A stretch of DNA of 20,000 nucleotides from Prorocentrum cordatum (taxonomy: Eukaryota; Sar; Dinophyceae; Prorocentrales; Prorocentraceae): positions 17,501 through 37,500 of the forward strand of contig CAUYUJ010019083.1 of the NCBI GenBank assembly GCA_963575745.1. The letters are read 5' to 3'. This document shows, piece after piece, positions 1-9,312 of this stretch (positions are counted from its first letter, which is position 1; every line of letters starts with the position of its first letter). The position numbers and the translations under genes are program-made. Under the pieces are notes generated by a model, which saw nothing but the letters and a program-made list of their open reading frames with translations, was not told where the DNA came from and ran no database searches.

Positions 1-2
1 CG

Positions 3-1202
3 CAAGGTGATCAGCAGCGCCGTGATGCTGGTCGCCGTGGCCACAAGCGTCGCCGTGATGGTGCCTCACCCTACGCTGTCTGCAGCAAGTGCGGGCACTG
101 GGAGGACCTCTACCATGGTCACGCTGCGTGCAGCCTGTGCAGCGGATCGTATGTCATGCGCAATAAGACTACGGGTGAGTCGAGTGCGGCGGTCGACTCA
201 TAGTGTCCTCTCGACCTGTCAGGACAAGCAAGTGCTGCGGTCGCTCAATTTCCTGGCCTACGTGATGTGCTTGCGAACCACCTGCCGCCTCCACCACCGC
301 CGAACGTCCCGTCCGCCGCGCAGCTGGACGCAGCGGTGGCTGGAGAGCGGACTGCCTTGGCGAAGGGCGTGGAGGAGGCTGCCAAGGCTGAGCGCTTGGC
401 CTGGCAGAATCGCTCTGAGCGTCAGGAGGCTTTGCTCAAGGCCCGTGAGAAGGTCATGCAGGCCGAGGCTGCCTTTGCCGAAGCCTCATCGCACCTTGAG
501 GAAGCCCAGTCCGCCCACACCGTCGCCAAGGATAAGAAGGATAGTTTTGACGAGGCCGCGTTCAAGAAGCAGAAGATGGAGGCTGCGGCGGCCGCTCAGG
601 CTGCTGCGCGGCCCCCTCCCGCTGGTGCAGAAGGCCCACCTGGTGGAGAACCTGGAGGCGCTCATGGCGTTTCTGGAGGCGGCCCTGCACCTGAATATGC
701 TCGTGAAGTACTTGGTAAACTACATACCCTGGGAGATGATGACCTTCGGAAGCTCGCCGACAGCACCAGGGTCCCCTTCAGCGAGTGGTGCAACCTGCGC
801 ACCGCCCAGCTTGCCGCCCACAACGTCCTCAGTTCGGTCTCTCCTGACTCCTCGGCGTCTGCGTCGTCTGCCCCTGGTGAGGCTGGCGCTGACGAGGGTG
901 CAGATGCTGCTATGGGCGGTGCGAGTGGCGAGGATGGTGGTGAACATAAGGCTGTTCCTGTCGATGATGATGACGATCTTCTTGGTGAGGCTGATCGGCA
1001 GGAGCTTTCTGAGCTTCGCAAGCGTTCTGCGGAGCAATGTAAGCCTGAGGACCTCGAGAGGTTGGAGACCCTCCTGGTCAAAAAATTTCATGCGCAGGCG
1101 CATGAGAAGCTCAAGGTGGCTACTTATGCTAATGATATGTGGGTCAACGCTTTTGCCCGCCTGGCAGCCCCCCAAGTTGTGCAAGGCGCGTCGTTGGTTT
1201 GA
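3..1202 (+). CDS. LINE 1 ORF1: zinc-ribbon, coiled-coil RNP protein (partial, one in-frame TAG)
   Basis: The frame is open from the left edge to TGA at 1200-1202, broken only by TAG at 201-203. The first 46 residues are Arg/Gly-rich and lead into a zinc-ribbon-like motif, CSKC then CSLC 12 residues later (81-140). After the TAG comes a poly-proline stretch (about 282-299), an Ala/Glu/Lys/Gln-rich segment likely to form coiled coil (about 340-600), a Gly/Pro hinge, a segment with the residues REVLGKLHTLGDDDLRKL (about 700-755), then an acidic Asp/Glu run near 955-1000 and a charged C-terminus. This fits a LINE ORF1 nucleic-acid chaperone that would coat the element RNA, although no named ORF1 family can be claimed. 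The true start lies upstream of the window. ORF2 overlaps its last 77 bases in another frame. The TAG may be a disabling mutation, a base error or a read-through site. Confidence 0.7.
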
Positions 1203-3221
1203 CGAGTCCCTGGGGCAGCGAAGGCAGAGGGTCGACGTGCGTTCGACTATCGATGTCAAGTTCTGCAACGTTTCCAGCTGGTCTGAACTGGCCAAGTCTG
1301 AACTTGCCAGGGCTGTTGAGGATGTCGACGTTTACCTCTTTGCCGAGCACCATCAGGGACCCGACAAGCTACAGGCCGCCAAGAGAGACTGCTCATCTAT
1401 GGGATGGCGCCCGCACTTCCAAGCAGCCCTTCCCTCGCCTGGCGGAGGATGGCATGGTGGTGTCGGCGCTGTCGTGCAGAAGGCGGTCTACTGCAAGAAA
1501 TTCCTACGTAGTCTCCCCGCTGGGGTCGAGAACGCGGGCCAGGGGCAGAGTTGGTTTTTCCTGGAAATGAAGACGCAGCATTGTACGCTCGCTCTGGGAG
1601 TTATCTATCTCGTTTCTGGGATTGGAGCTTCAGGTATGAACCTCGACCGTCTCCATGAAGTGGTTGAGTTCCTGGGGATGCTTGAGTGCCCGTGGATCCT
1701 CTTGGGAGATTTCAACATGGAGCCCCTCGAGTTGCACCAGTGTGGATTCTGTGAGGTTGTCTCTGGCGTCACGGTGGACCCCCGCAATACTGACTTTACC
1801 TGTGACAAAGGCAATGGCCGCCTGATCGATTACGCTGTCGTTTCGCGGGACATCCGCCCATACCTGGCGATTGATGCGGATTGGGGCTCCGCTTTTAAGA
1901 CACGCGCCTGCTTGCATGTGCAGATGTCTCTCGAGGTGCTCCGTGACACCGTGATGAAACGAGATCGACCTGTCCCAATCGGGGCCCACCCTGGGCCTGA
2001 TCAGCGTTGGAGTGATTTTGTCCACCGTGCTGGTGACCAAGTTGTGGAGATACCTCGCGAAGTCCGTAGAGCTTTTCTCGAGTTTCACTGGCCCCTACAC
2101 TCGCAAGGACTCTCGGAATCCTATCAAAAGTGGTCCACTGCTGCGGAAATGCTGTTTTGCTCCCGCCCCCTCTCTACCTGGCCGTCGCCGGGAGGGCGCA
2201 GGGGCAGAGCAGTAGTTGTGCAGGAGCGGACCCTTCCCAAACGAGGAGTGATGAAACAAGGTTTTTCCCACCCCTGCCTGGCTTTTTGGACGCTGATATC
2301 GTCCCGCCTGTACGATTTTGCTGTCGCCTTGAAGAGAGGAGGCACCACCCAGGTCACCGCTCTCAGGACTCTCCTCCGAGCGCGCGGTGATGAGGTGGGT
2401 CTACACCTTGAAGGCCTTGCCGATGCACGGCAAGCTGCTGTATGGACAGGGTGGTTGCAAGACATCCCAGGCGACCCTCGGAAGCTTGAAATCATCCAAG
2501 GAGCTCTCGTCCCCGTCCTTCGTCGTGCGTGGACTGCGGCTCGGAAAGCTAATCGCCTCGGTATCCAGGCCTGGCTCGCTAAAGGACTCGCGGGGGGAGC
2601 GAAAGTGGTGCACCGTTGGTTACGTTCTGATGCCAAAAAGGAGGTTGAGATGTTTGTTACTCCCACTTTCGTTGCCCAAACCCCCCAAGAGCTGATGAGA
2701 TATCGCGAGCAGTTTTGGGCATCCTGGTGGACGCCGACGAGTAGGCAAGTCGGTGATCTTGAGTACGCTATGCAGCGCCTCAGACCTGTCGCTGAGCTTG
2801 AGGCGCTTGAGGCTCGCGGCATCGAGGGCCAGGACGTGCTCTCGGCTTGCAAGTGCTTCTCGGCCGACGCGGCCCTCGGCGTGGACGGGTGGTCCCCTCG
2901 TGATTTGATGCGGCTTCCTGGTGAAGCCCTGGATCACTTGGCCACCATTTTTAATGGCATCGAGTATGCCCTTGAGTTCCCCCAGCAGGTCTATCTTTGT
3001 CTGGTCACCCTCCTGCCCAAAACGTCGACGTCTGAAAGACCCATCACTAAGTGCCCCACCCTCTACCGACTGTATACCCGAATCCGCGGGGACAAAATCC
3101 AGGACTGGACCGATTCCCACGTCGCCTTCTGGGATGCGGCTGTGAAGAAATCGTCGGCCTTGCGTGCCGCCATGCTCCGTGAAGTTTTGCACGAGTGTGC
3201 TCGGGTGGAGGGTTTTTTTTT
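1126..3221 (+). CDS. LINE 1 ORF2, segment a: endonuclease, linker and start of reverse transcriptase
   Basis: Frame 1 segment. The start is taken at ATG 1126, which overlaps ORF1; the open frame extends further left, but there it reads the ORF1 region out of frame. The endonuclease/exonuclease/phosphatase domain runs from about 1246 (VKFCNVSSW) to about 1938, with EHH near 1345, the catalytic GDFNM at 1705-1719 and IDYAVVS at 1825-1845. It would nick target DNA to prime reverse transcription. A linker of about 240 codons follows. The reverse transcriptase begins near 2690, with the typical fixed-target segment GVDGWSP near 2880 and LLPK...RPI near 3010-3045. The frame breaks in T9 at 3213-3221; reading on in frame 1 reaches a stop at 3258 without RT motif A, while the next frame carries it at once. 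Confidence in domain identity is high; the start is uncertain. Confidence 0.85.
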
Positions 3222-4185
3222 CTGTTTCTGGCCACTGGGATATGGAGAAGTTTTTTGACACCATCGACCCAAGTAAGCTCATCGGCTTGGCTCAGGCTGT
3301 CGACTGCTCCTCCTTGCTCCTCTACCTGGGCCTCCTGATCCACACCTCCCCCAGGCTCCTCGAGGTCCAGTCCCTGGTGTCGGGTGTTATGCAGGCAGGC
3401 CAGTCCATCTTAGCTGGATGTTCCCAGTCCCTGCCATGGATCAAATGTTATCTCTATGACATCTTGGAGGCGGCACATTGTCGTGTCCCTAGAGCCCCGA
3501 TTTCGGCGTATGTGGACGACCCTACCCAGTGCATCCAAGGCTCCGTGCAGGACATCATTACCAAACTGGTGCCAGCTGCGCGAGAACTTTGTGATGTATT
3601 GAAACGTCGTGGGTGTAAGATCTCGTCGAAGTCGTGCGTCGTCGCCTCCTCTCGGCAAGTTGGTCGCCCTTTGCAGGCTCTCTGTGATGAGCTGAACGTT
3701 CCGCTTAAAGTTGTTGATTCTGTGAAGGACTTGGGAGTTGGGACCACGGCTGGGAGGAGGGGGACGATGTGGAAAATGACTCAGCGCAAGGAAGAAGCTA
3801 GGCTTCGCAGTAAGAAGCTCACGTTCCTGTCCCATGTTAATCGTCGTGCTCGCAAGTTGTTTAAGCCAGGTGTGGTTGCAGTTGGCACATGGAGCCATCA
3901 AGTCCTTGGCACCCCGCCCTCGCGCATGCGTTCTCTGCGTGCCCAGGCAGCTAAAGCGACAGGACGATGGCATGCTGGCTGTTGTACCACTACCCTCCTT
4001 GCTCTTGATCATGCTATGTCTGACGACCCAGCGTATAAGATTCGCTATGAGCATCTTTTGGAATGGAGCCGAACTTACCGTGCCCTCGACCCTAGCCAGG
4101 TCTGTAGCGTGAACAAAGTATGGCCCAAATTGTTAGATAAGCTGCGAAGTGTTCCACCTGTTCACCGTTGGCGTCATGTACGGGG
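3222..4185 (+). CDS. LINE 1 ORF2, segment b: reverse transcriptase core and thumb
   Basis: Frame 2 segment that continues the RT after the T9 run. Motif A is HWDMEKFFDTI, with its aspartate codon at 3239-3241. Motif B is a Gly/Gln-rich stretch ending GCSQS near 3416-3430. Motif C is AYVDDP, with YVDD at 3509-3520, so both catalytic aspartates are present. Motif D-like and thumb sequence follows (CDVLKRRGCKISSKS near 3587, KDLGVGTTAGRR near 3726). The basic segment after it (3780-3900) is usual for LINE thumb and connection regions. The segment ends with RWRHVRGP at 4164-4187, where GGGGCCCC (4182-4189) marks another +1 change. Frame 2 stays open to 4291, but frame 3 gives the more protein-like continuation. 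The catalytic core looks capable of activity apart from the frame breaks. Confidence 0.85.
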
Positions 4186-4307
4186 CCCCAATCGCGTCTG
4201 TCATCATGCGTATCTTGGAGCTCAATGGGAACCCTCTGGAGCCCTGTACGTGGAGATTCCCTGGTGTCACCCTCCGTGTTGGTCGACGTGATTTTCCGTA
4301 TTTTTTT
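4186..4307 (+). CDS. LINE 1 ORF2, segment c: short frame-3 bridge after the RT
   Basis: Between GGGGCCCC (4182-4189) and T7 (4301-4307), frame 3 reads as ordinary globular sequence containing IASVIMRILELNGN and then TLRVGRRDFPYFF. Frames 1 and 2 over the same bases are less protein-like. The frame 3 reading meets TGA soon after the T run, while frame 1 continues smoothly into the zinc cluster and RNase H. I therefore place a second +1 change at the G/C run and a third in the T run. The three shifts together restore the starting frame. The family pattern W..V.GP..A, which I recall from related elements, supports this placement. The exact shift bases cannot be fixed from this sequence alone. 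Confidence 0.6.
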
Positions 4308-5895
4308 GTGGAAGACGGTTGAAAAACAAGTGGGCAGTATGCTTTGGGTCCAAGCCTCTGAGGCTTACGGGGGACAGGGTCTGCATGAAGGTGTTGATTT
4401 TACTGTGCTGCGTAAGCTGCGGAGATCGCTCTCTCGGCAAGGCGATTTCGACGGTGTTGCTATTTTGAATCACCTCGCCTCTGGCGGCCAGTGGCCAGAG
4501 CAGCGCCTCAAGGACAGCGGCTATCTCAGCAATGGTGCATGCCCTCGTTGTGGAGTTCGCCAGGAAACACCTTGGCACAGATACTGGGGCTGTCAAGATA
4601 ATGCGAACATTGATGATGACCACATACACCTCACTAACCATATGTATCAAGATTCCCTCGCTGGAGTGCCTGAATCGGAGTGTTTCTGGACTCGTGGTCT
4701 GGTTCCCCTAGGCTGGACGGTTGGAGTGTTGCCTCCCGTGGAAACTAAAGTTTGGGCCTGGGGATCTTTTCATGAGGCGCTTCGTGAAGGTGTTCCGATT
4801 CATGGGGGGATATTCGGGAGCGACGCTTCTGGAGGAGAACATACGAAGGATTGGAGGTTGAGGAGATGCGGGTGGTCTGTTGTTCACCTTCAACCAGGGA
4901 CCCTCCAGGTGGCTGGCGTGTTGTGTGGAACCCTTCCTGGTGTTGAGCAAAGCTCTCCCCGTGCGGAACTTTATGCCGTGCTCCAGCTGTTGCGATTAGT
5001 TGTCGGTGACACGGTGCTGTACACCGACTTTCTGCCGATTGCACGCGCGTTTGCTCGGAAGGACGTTGAAGTTGATCACTCGTGCATGCTGGACCTGTGG
5101 CAGCAGGTCTGGGACCAGCTTGGCGACAGAGATGGCCAGCTGGAGGTCCACTGGTGCAAGAGCCACCCCACCTTCAAGCAGGTTTCCGCCCACCGCCTGA
5201 CCCCCCAGGGATTAGTCGCCAATGGCGTTGCCGATCACTTTGCGGGGGAAGCTGCCAAGTGGGGGGCCCTCCCTGCTGAGAAGGTCAGGGAAATTTCTAA
5301 TGTAGATGAAAATTGTTTACGTGTTGTTAAACGACTCCTCGCTGTCTCCAGGCACGTTTCGCTCATGTGCCCGAGGACTCGCGAGGATCGTCTAGGTAGG
5401 GAGCACCACAAAGAGCGAGGACCCTGTTCGAGCAACCTCCGCAGAGCGAGATTGCGTGAGCAGGGCCATGATGTGTGTAAAGTAGCTGGATCCTTTAAGT
5501 GCTCTCGGTGTCTCTGTAGATTTCCTGCTGTCCGAGGGGAGCTGGCCAAATTCTGGCCTGGTCAGTGTCCTGGTGCGCTGGTGTTGGGGTCCTCGTCGTC
5601 TGGCAGGTTGGACCCTTCGACCTCCCCTGGCCCCACGTCCCAGGGCAACCCGAACGGACATCCATGTTTCCCGCGTGCGCACCCGACGCACGTCCTGGCT
5701 GAATTCAAAGGAATATTGTACTGTCGTTGCTGCGGGTACTATGCTGCCAACACTGTTCAGAAGTTGGCCAAGCCTTGTCCACCCGCGTCTCTGGAGACAG
5801 GCACACATTTGCTGTCCGCCACTGGCAGGCGCAATCTTGAGCGGCTGGCTGAAGGCAAGCCCCCCAAGTACGGCATGGCCTTCCCCGCTCCTTGA
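4308..5895 (+). CDS. LINE 1 ORF2, segment d: zinc cluster, RNase H and cysteine-rich tail
   Basis: Frame 1 segment ending at TGA 5893-5895. A zinc cluster CPRCG...WHRYWGC spans 4540-4593, in the position of the post-RT cysteine/histidine motif of LINEs. RNase H follows: catalytic Asp in GSDASGG (4822), Glu in PRAELYA (4966), Asp in LYTDF (5026) and Asp in GVADHFA (5233), so all four acidic residues are present. It would remove the RNA strand after first-strand synthesis. After it come a basic linker and two further CxxC pairs, KCSRC at 5497-5511 and YCRCCG at 5719-5736, each with a later Cys, suggesting paired zinc ribbons at the C-terminus. No frame break is seen in its last 1.5 kb. The extra cysteine-rich tail is also present in element 2, so it is probably a shared functional part. 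Confidence 0.85.
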
Positions 5896-5956
5896 CTGTT
5901 TTGATCCGTGGGCCCGAGCTTGCACTCGTGAGTCCCCCGAATGCTGGAATCGCTGG

Positions 5957-6056
5957 AATCCTCCTCCCCCTTTTTTTTTTTTCCTTCTCCTCCTCCTCCT
6001 CCTCCTCCGCCTCCTCCTCCTCCTCCTCCTCCTCCTCCTCCTCCTCCCCCTCCTCG
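5957..6056 (+). repeat. T12 and (TCC)n tract at the 3' end of LINE 1
   Basis: Pyrimidine-only stretch: C-rich lead, T12 at 5971-5982, then about 70 bases of CTC/TCC triplets with a single CGC interruption near 6008. It sits 60-160 bases after the ORF2 stop. LINE copies often end in A-rich or microsatellite tails, so this may be the 3' tail or a tract grown from it. The long Ser, Pro, Leu, Glu or Gly homopolymer frames here are translation shadows. Confidence 0.85.
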
Positions 6057-6779
6057 TCGCGAGAGTGCACCTACGGTCGGGATCGCTTGCTTAGCGTGTC
6101 GCGCCCGCCGCCGCTGGCCCCGCCGCCGCCTGGAGCTGGCCCGCCTGGGCCACGCTGCCGCCGCGGCCAGCCCGGCAGCTGGCCTCCTCGGGGCCCCCCT
6201 TCGCCAGGCCTGGAGCATCGCTTTCGGGAAGTATGCGCCGATCCCCTTCGGGGCTTTGGCCCACCACGCTTCGGCGCGACACGCTACAGAGGAAACCCGT
6301 GCCAGGAAACACCCGGCTTGCCTCCAGGGTGCCCTGGGTTTCCTGGGTTTCGATGGCTGTGGTGTGGAAAGCGCGGTGGAAAATCAATGGACGTCCTGGG
6401 GTCTCAGGGTTGGGTTTCTTGAGGAAGGTTTCTTGTGGACTGGCCTCCACTGTACGGTCGGGTATGTTTGCTGAGCGTGTCGCGCCGCTCGCTCGGGCCC
6501 AACACGCTTCGGCTAAGTGCTTCCCGATTCCTAGCGTCAGCTTCCCGAGACTTTTTGCTGGCCTCTCGCACCGCCATAAGCAGAGCGACGCGTTACATCC
6601 GCATGCAGGGCGAAGCGCGTCGCCGGGCGACCGCCCAAAAACGCCAAGCAAACGTTCCGCGTGAGGCGGGTAGTGATCGTTTTCTTATCCATTGTTTTGC
6701 TGATCGGCGCGGACCCTCGCCCCCTTTCCCCTTCCCCCCATGGAGTAGACCTTGGCTGTTTTTGGCGCCTGTTTCGAGC
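6057..6779. repeat. Non-coding stretch with short direct and inverted repeats
   Basis: No recognisable protein. A unit of about 34 bases beginning tacggtcggg and ending near gcgtgtcgcgcc occurs at 6072-6105 and again at 6453-6486. The core tagcgtgtcgcgcc (6092-6105) has a perfect reverse complement at 6273-6286. The middle is rich in tandem-like ggtttcctgggtttc and caggaaac words (6295-6435). A frame stays open over 5941-6474, but I see no known domain in it. This could be the remains of a small non-autonomous element. Confidence 0.5.
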
Positions 6780-7216
6780 AGATGATGATGATGGTCATGA
6801 GGAGGCGGAAGATGATTATGATGAACGCTGATGATGAGGATGCTGCTGATGATGTTGATGATGCTGCTGCTGCTGCTGGTGATGATGATGATGCTGATTA
6901 TGATGTCGGTGAGGACGAGGAGGGGGATCATGGTGACTATCATGACACTGGCTGTGACAATGATAATGATGAGGATGCGGATGTGGACGAGGATGGCGAT
7001 GAGGATTCTGTTCATGGTGATTGCATTGCTGATGATGATAACGATGATGCTGCTGATGCTGATGATGATGCTGATGATGCTGCTGCTGATGATGATGATC
7101 GCGATTGTGACTGCGATTGTGATGTTAATGATGATGGTGATGATGATGACGGTGATGGCTATGACAGTGATGTTGATGGTGATGGTGGAGATTATGACGT
7201 GGAGGGGGATGAATGA
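6780..7216. repeat. Degenerate (GAT)n trinucleotide tract
   Basis: About 430 bases made almost entirely of GAT, GAC, GCT and GGT triplets on the + strand, interrupted but still in triplet register. One forward frame (6752-7216) would encode an extremely Asp-rich, Ala-containing chain, another a Met-rich chain, and the reverse strand an Ile/Val/Ser chain, as expected of a triplet repeat. A genuine acidic protein cannot be excluded, but no flanking domain supports one. Confidence 0.8.
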
Positions 7217-7770
7217 GGATGGGGATGCGAGGAGGACGAGGAGGAGGAGGAGGAGGAGCACCAGGAGGAGTAGGAGAAGGAGGACGGCGACGAGTGAGGA
7301 GGACAGATGAGCAGGGAATGAGTAGTACGGCGACTGAGCAGAAGGAGGGCGAGTTGCAAAAAGGAGAAACAGAAGGGGCAAGTGAAGATGGACGCGAGGA
7401 GGAGGGTGGTAACTTGGATGACGAGAATGACAAGCGTTGTATTATTAATGATGAGAAGGAGGGCGTGAGGAGCCAGTAGGTAGGCGTCGGGAGCACTTTT
7501 GTCATCCGAACTAGTTCCTTCCCCCGCGATCTCCAGGAGCAGCCCGGCGGGGATTCGACCGAGGGCATGTCCGCCGAGAGGGCCATCCTGGCCTTCCTGG
7601 AGATGCAGAAGAGAAAAAAGGCCAAAGCTGCGGAGAGGGAGGCGGAAGAGCAGAGGCGCGCCGCTCATTCCACTGCTCGCCTGTCCTGCAAGGCAGTCTG
7701 CTGGCTTATGTGCGGCCTCATGCCGGTTGGGCTGCCCTCGGTCTGTCTCCCCCCACGCCCTGCTGGGTGA
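7213..7770 (+). other. GGA tract followed by a weak open frame (possible exon remnant)
   Basis: A GGA/GAG-rich tract (about 7218-7275) leads into one reading frame that is open to TAG at 7477-7479 and then open again to 7770. After the TAG the frame contains RDLQEQPGGDSTEGMSAER and a charged helical segment FLEMQKRKKAKAAEREAEEQ (about 7594-7653) that looks like a short coiled coil, then a Cys/Leu/Pro-rich end. An ATG lies at 7567. I do not recognise the product. The composition changes from pure repeat to mixed sequence near 7480, so a small gene or exon is possible but unproven. Confidence 0.25.
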
Positions 7771-8764
7771 TCTGATCGCTTCTCCGCGCTGCGTTGCGAC
7801 GCAAAGGGAAAAGAGAGGTTCTTGAGGGGAAGTGCGTGGTTGATTTTCCTTGCGCTTGGGTCGGACTGCCTTGCCGTGCCGCTGCATTCTTTCATAAGGC
7901 AAAAGCGAGAAAAGAAGAAGTTAAAGAAGGCACATGTACAAGCGGATCGGGACAACCGGCGCGAAGACGATGATGATGACGAGGAAGAGGAGGACGACGC
8001 CCAGGCCGCCAATAGGGATTGTGGAGGAAAAGGGCATGTTGAAGCTTCGTTGTAATGTCGACCTTGCCAGCCGACGTGCAGAGACACCTTGACTTGTGAT
8101 CTACGTGTGCCCTTCGTTCGTTCGATCCGAATAGGAGTTCGTGTGCGTGATCATTGCCCCACCTTCTGCTGAGAGCACGTCGAGTCTTTTTGCCGAATGG
8201 CACATACAACTTTTGCCTGCTCGCAGTCCAGCTGGTAGAGTTCAGCAGAGCTCAGCTTCTTCGGAGTGCATGCGCATGTTGCACTCCGGCCAAATCAAGA
8301 TGCTCATCGTTAGGCTGATGGCCGTTCAACGCAACATGCGCGCACGCGCGCTTCGTTTCTCCTATCCCGTTCAGGGCCCAGGATGCCGAGGAGGAGGAGG
8401 AGGAGATTCATGTGCTCACTTATCTCGCTTTGTTTGTTTTCATATCCTTGACGCGGGGCTTTGGCAGGCCCTGGGCTTTGAAGGTGCGCAAACGGCCCCT
8501 AGTTTAAAAATATGAAGTGCGGACAAAAAGTTAGAGGTCAATGATTTTGAAAAGTTCACGTTCAAAGTTGCGAGAATCTTGAAGTCCGGAAAAAGTTTGG
8601 ATAAAGTTCGGCGGCGAGGAAGTTCCACGTAGCCGCAGCGCTTGTGAACTTTTCGTGAATTTTTGACGCTTCGCGAATCCCCACCAGCCCATCCAGAAAC
8701 GATGCCCAGAGGAATTGCCTCGATCAGGGAAGCGGGCAGCACACAGAGGAAGGGTCCCCCAGTG
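7771..8764. other. Stretch with no supported gene
   Basis: Frames are short and unlike known proteins. A lysine-rich then Asp/Glu-rich frame (about 7890-8055) has no ATG of its own nearby. Bases 8510-8660 are AT-richer than their surroundings and repeat the word aaagtt or its complement: aaaagttcac at 8548 and gtgaactttt at 8645 form a 10-base inverted pair. A short GAG run lies at 8388-8404. Confidence 0.5.
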
Positions 8765-8997
8765 GAGGCTTCTTGGAGCGTTTTGGGTGCCTCTTGGCGA
8801 TCCCAAACGCCTCTTAGAGCGTCTATGGTGGCTCGGAGAGCTTCGTGGGGTTTCTTGGGGGTCTCTTGGGAGCCTCTTGGGCGCCTGTTGGGACCTCCTG
8901 GGGCCTCCTGGACGTCTGTTGGGGCCCTCTTGAAGCGCTCTTGGGAGCCTTGGGAGCGCTCTTGGAGCCCTCTTGGGCCATCTTGGAGCCATCTTGA

Positions 8998-9057
8998 GGC
9001 CTCGGCGAGAAAGCCACAAACATGGATGTTCCTGAGGTTTGGAAGGATTTTGGCCTC
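8998..9057 (-). repeat. Approximately 60-base interspersed unit, copy 1 (inverted)
   Basis: Begins gaggcctcggcgagaaagcc and ends ggattttggcc. It resembles the reverse complement of the units at 9236-9312 and 9533-9600, strongly at the ends and loosely in the middle. It bounds the left side of one minisatellite block. Confidence 0.5.
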
Positions 9058-9226
9058 TTCGGGGCCTCCTGGGGGAGCTCTTTGGCCACTTGGAGCCGTC
9101 TTGGAGCGGTCTTGAGGCCTCTTGGAGCATCGTGGGCACCATCTTGAGGCATCTTGAGATACCTTGAGCCATCTTGGAGATCATCTTTGGCTCTCCCAGG
9201 CGCTCTTGGAGTCATCTGAAGCAGTG

Positions 9227-9312
9227 CCCCCCCCCCCCCCCCGGAGGCCAACATGTGGCCAAAACCTTCGTAACATCAGCGATTTTGGCATTGTCGCCGA
9301 GGCCTCTTGGAG
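9227..9312 (+). repeat. C16 run and 60-base interspersed unit, copy 2
   Basis: C16 at 9227-9242 is followed by a unit with gaggccaacatgtggccaaa, then gattttggcattgtcgccg and aggcctcttgg. The order of the words ggccaaa, gattttggc and tcgccgaggcc matches the copy at 9533-9600. Confidence 0.6.

Larger units (their letters stand above)
1..6056 (+). mobile_element. LINE element 1 (5' end outside window)
   Basis: Non-LTR retrotransposon, read left to right. Seen in order: ORF1 with an N-terminal zinc ribbon, then ORF2 with an apurinic-type endonuclease (GDFNM at 1705, IDYAVVS at 1825), reverse transcriptase (YVDD at 3509), a CxxC zinc cluster (4540), RNase H (4822-5235) and a cysteine-rich tail (5500-5730). 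After the ORF2 stop at 5895 come about 60 bases, then T12 (5971-5982) and a (TCC)n tract ending near 6056, which I take as the 3' tail. No LTR or target-site duplication can be judged because the 5' end lies outside the window. This domain set is that of endonuclease-bearing LINEs with RNase H. Exact clade is not assigned. The coding content is nearly intact, so the copy may be young. Confidence 0.88.

Noticed and set aside
7-1125. Left part of the long frame-1 reading frame, Arg/Leu/Ser/Pro-rich
   Set aside because: It overlaps LINE 1 ORF1, whose frame gives the zinc ribbon and coiled coil. The frame-1 reading is a shadow until the endonuclease begins.
5941-6474. Open frame of 177 residues after LINE 1
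   Set aside because: It starts in the (TCC)n tract and continues through GC-rich sequence with no recognisable domain; open frames are common at this base composition.
6593-7381. Minus-strand frame of 262 residues rich in Ile, Val and Ser, resembling a membrane protein
   Set aside because: It is the reverse translation of the (GAT)n tract; the apparent hydrophobicity comes from ATC/ATT triplets.
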